DNA of 64,000 bases from Saccharina japonica. Lineage: Eukaryota; Sar; Phaeophyceae; Laminariales; Laminariaceae. Where the stretch lies: NCBI GenBank assembly GCA_008828725.1, contig MEHQ01000867.1:1-64000 (forward strand), given 5' to 3'. Positions 63,198 through 64,000 of the stretch are shown here, one piece after another; positions within the stretch are counted from its first letter, which is position 1, and the number at the start of each line of letters is the position of its first letter. The position numbers were made by a program, and so were the translations under genes. The notes below the pieces were generated by a model. The model was not told the origin of the DNA, made no database searches, and was given only the letters and a program-made list of their open reading frames with translations.

Positions 63198-63955
63198 ACT
63201 ACGATACCAAGATAAAAAAGTGGACAAGAACAAATGGGTATCCACCGTCTAATGCCTTTCCTCGAGCGACTTGCCTCCTATCCACCAAGCCGAGCTTGAG
63301 CTCCAGCATACATACCTCTTCGAAGTGGCTCGTAGCAATCTCCACTCCCGTCGTTGTCTTCCTGGTGTGGGAGCTTGAGAATTTTCACGCGTGGAAAAAA
63401 AAAGAGGAAATCGTTGCTGCCCGTCCCGCCCGTGATGGGTCCTTATGGACGGGATTTTGGTTGGGGCCGAGCGATAGCAAGCAGGACAGCGAGAGAGCGC
63501 AAGCGAGGGAGGGAAGGGAAGGCCAGGGGGATATTTAAGGGAGGGCGATACGGAGGATGCAGGGAGGGGGGGGCGCAGATGGAGGTCGAATTCCAGTACG
63601 AAAAACAGATACCAAATGCAGTGCCCAGGATACGATAATAAGAGGAAAACAAGAAACAGTCGGGCGGCGACTGACGACGATACCTAGAATAAGAAAGTGG
63701 ACAACGACAAATGTTAACACAGCGTGCAATGCCTTTCCTCGAGCGACTCGCCTCCTCCCCATCATGCCACGCTTGTGCTCAAGCATAAATATTTCTCCGT
63801 ACTGGCGTAGCTATCTCTACTCGCGTTGTCTTCCTGGTTTGGGAGCTTCAGATTTTTCACACGTGGAAAAATGAGGATATAGGTGCTGCCCGTATATCCC
63901 GTCCGTGATGGGTCCTTACGAGGCGGGCTTTCGGCTTGGGGACGAGCGACTCCGC
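63198..63955. repeat. Two-copy direct repeat of about 280 bp, offset about 475 bp
   Basis: 63198-63475 and 63674-63950 share AATGCCTTTCCTCGAGCGAC, CGCCTCCT, GTTGTCTTCCTGGT, GGGAGCTT...ATTTTTCACNCGTGGAAAAA and CCGTGATGGGTCCTTA. Between them lies purine-rich sequence resembling 53017-53185. Possibly two copies of a terminal repeat of an element running out of the window. Confidence 0.7.
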
Positions 63956-64000
63956 GAGGCTCCTATCGAGCATGCCGCGCGTGAACTCCAGTCTCCGGAG

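Overview
This is a nuclear segment of a multicellular or otherwise intron-rich stramenopile, most probably a brown alga. Three things point there: (i) one spliced gene whose C-terminal membrane domain has motifs I associate with stramenopile polymorphic-membrane-protein-like families (FQTFPCEDI, YPVGIP, GYEGPY-C); (ii) a tyrosine-recombinase retrotransposon of the Ngaro type with split direct repeats; (iii) very long introns, many microsatellites and many G homopolymers. Nothing here looks prokaryotic: no operons, Shine-Dalgarno sites or CRISPR. The organism call is inference from family knowledge; no database was searched.

Layout. 1-5.5 kb: no recognisable gene; from about 2.5 kb it is a complex satellite built of short CTCGTGAAC words and small hairpins. 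5.5-23 kb: repeat-dominated, with one gag-like ORF on the minus strand (9216-10580, tandem 39-residue repeats, poly-Q, CCHC-like knuckle), a 2.3 kb element with about 400 bp inverted termini (10927-13239), and a 2.5 kb imperfect palindrome (17145-19655). 23.2-47.4 kb: one plus-strand gene of 11 inferred exons (about 1020-1047 aa): signal peptide, GGA(I/V)/FxxN parallel beta-helix repeats, a Cys-rich GYEGPY-C module and a multi-pass membrane domain. Its introns hold a 1.75 kb inverted-repeat transposon (32071-33818), a solo arm of the palindrome family (35040-35725) and at least two decayed or non-productive mini-exons. 47.4-54.7 kb: intergenic repeats, including an array of about 210 bp units (49.2-50.5 kb) with one inverted unit, and a small inverted-repeat element (53339-54077). 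54.8-62.6 kb: the Ngaro-like element in the order A1 - gag - RT/RNase H - tyrosine recombinase - B1A2 - 145 bp tandem array - B2, with several frame breaks. 62.6-64 kb: small hairpins and a 280 bp direct repeat.

The most interesting object is the membrane-protein gene. Five consecutive 75-102 nt exons each encode about one beta-helix coil, and every intron from the first to the ninth is phase 1, so exon gain, loss or skipping keeps the frame. That is the architecture expected of a surface protein diversified by exon duplication or alternative splicing, and decayed copies of the same exon type are still visible in its introns.
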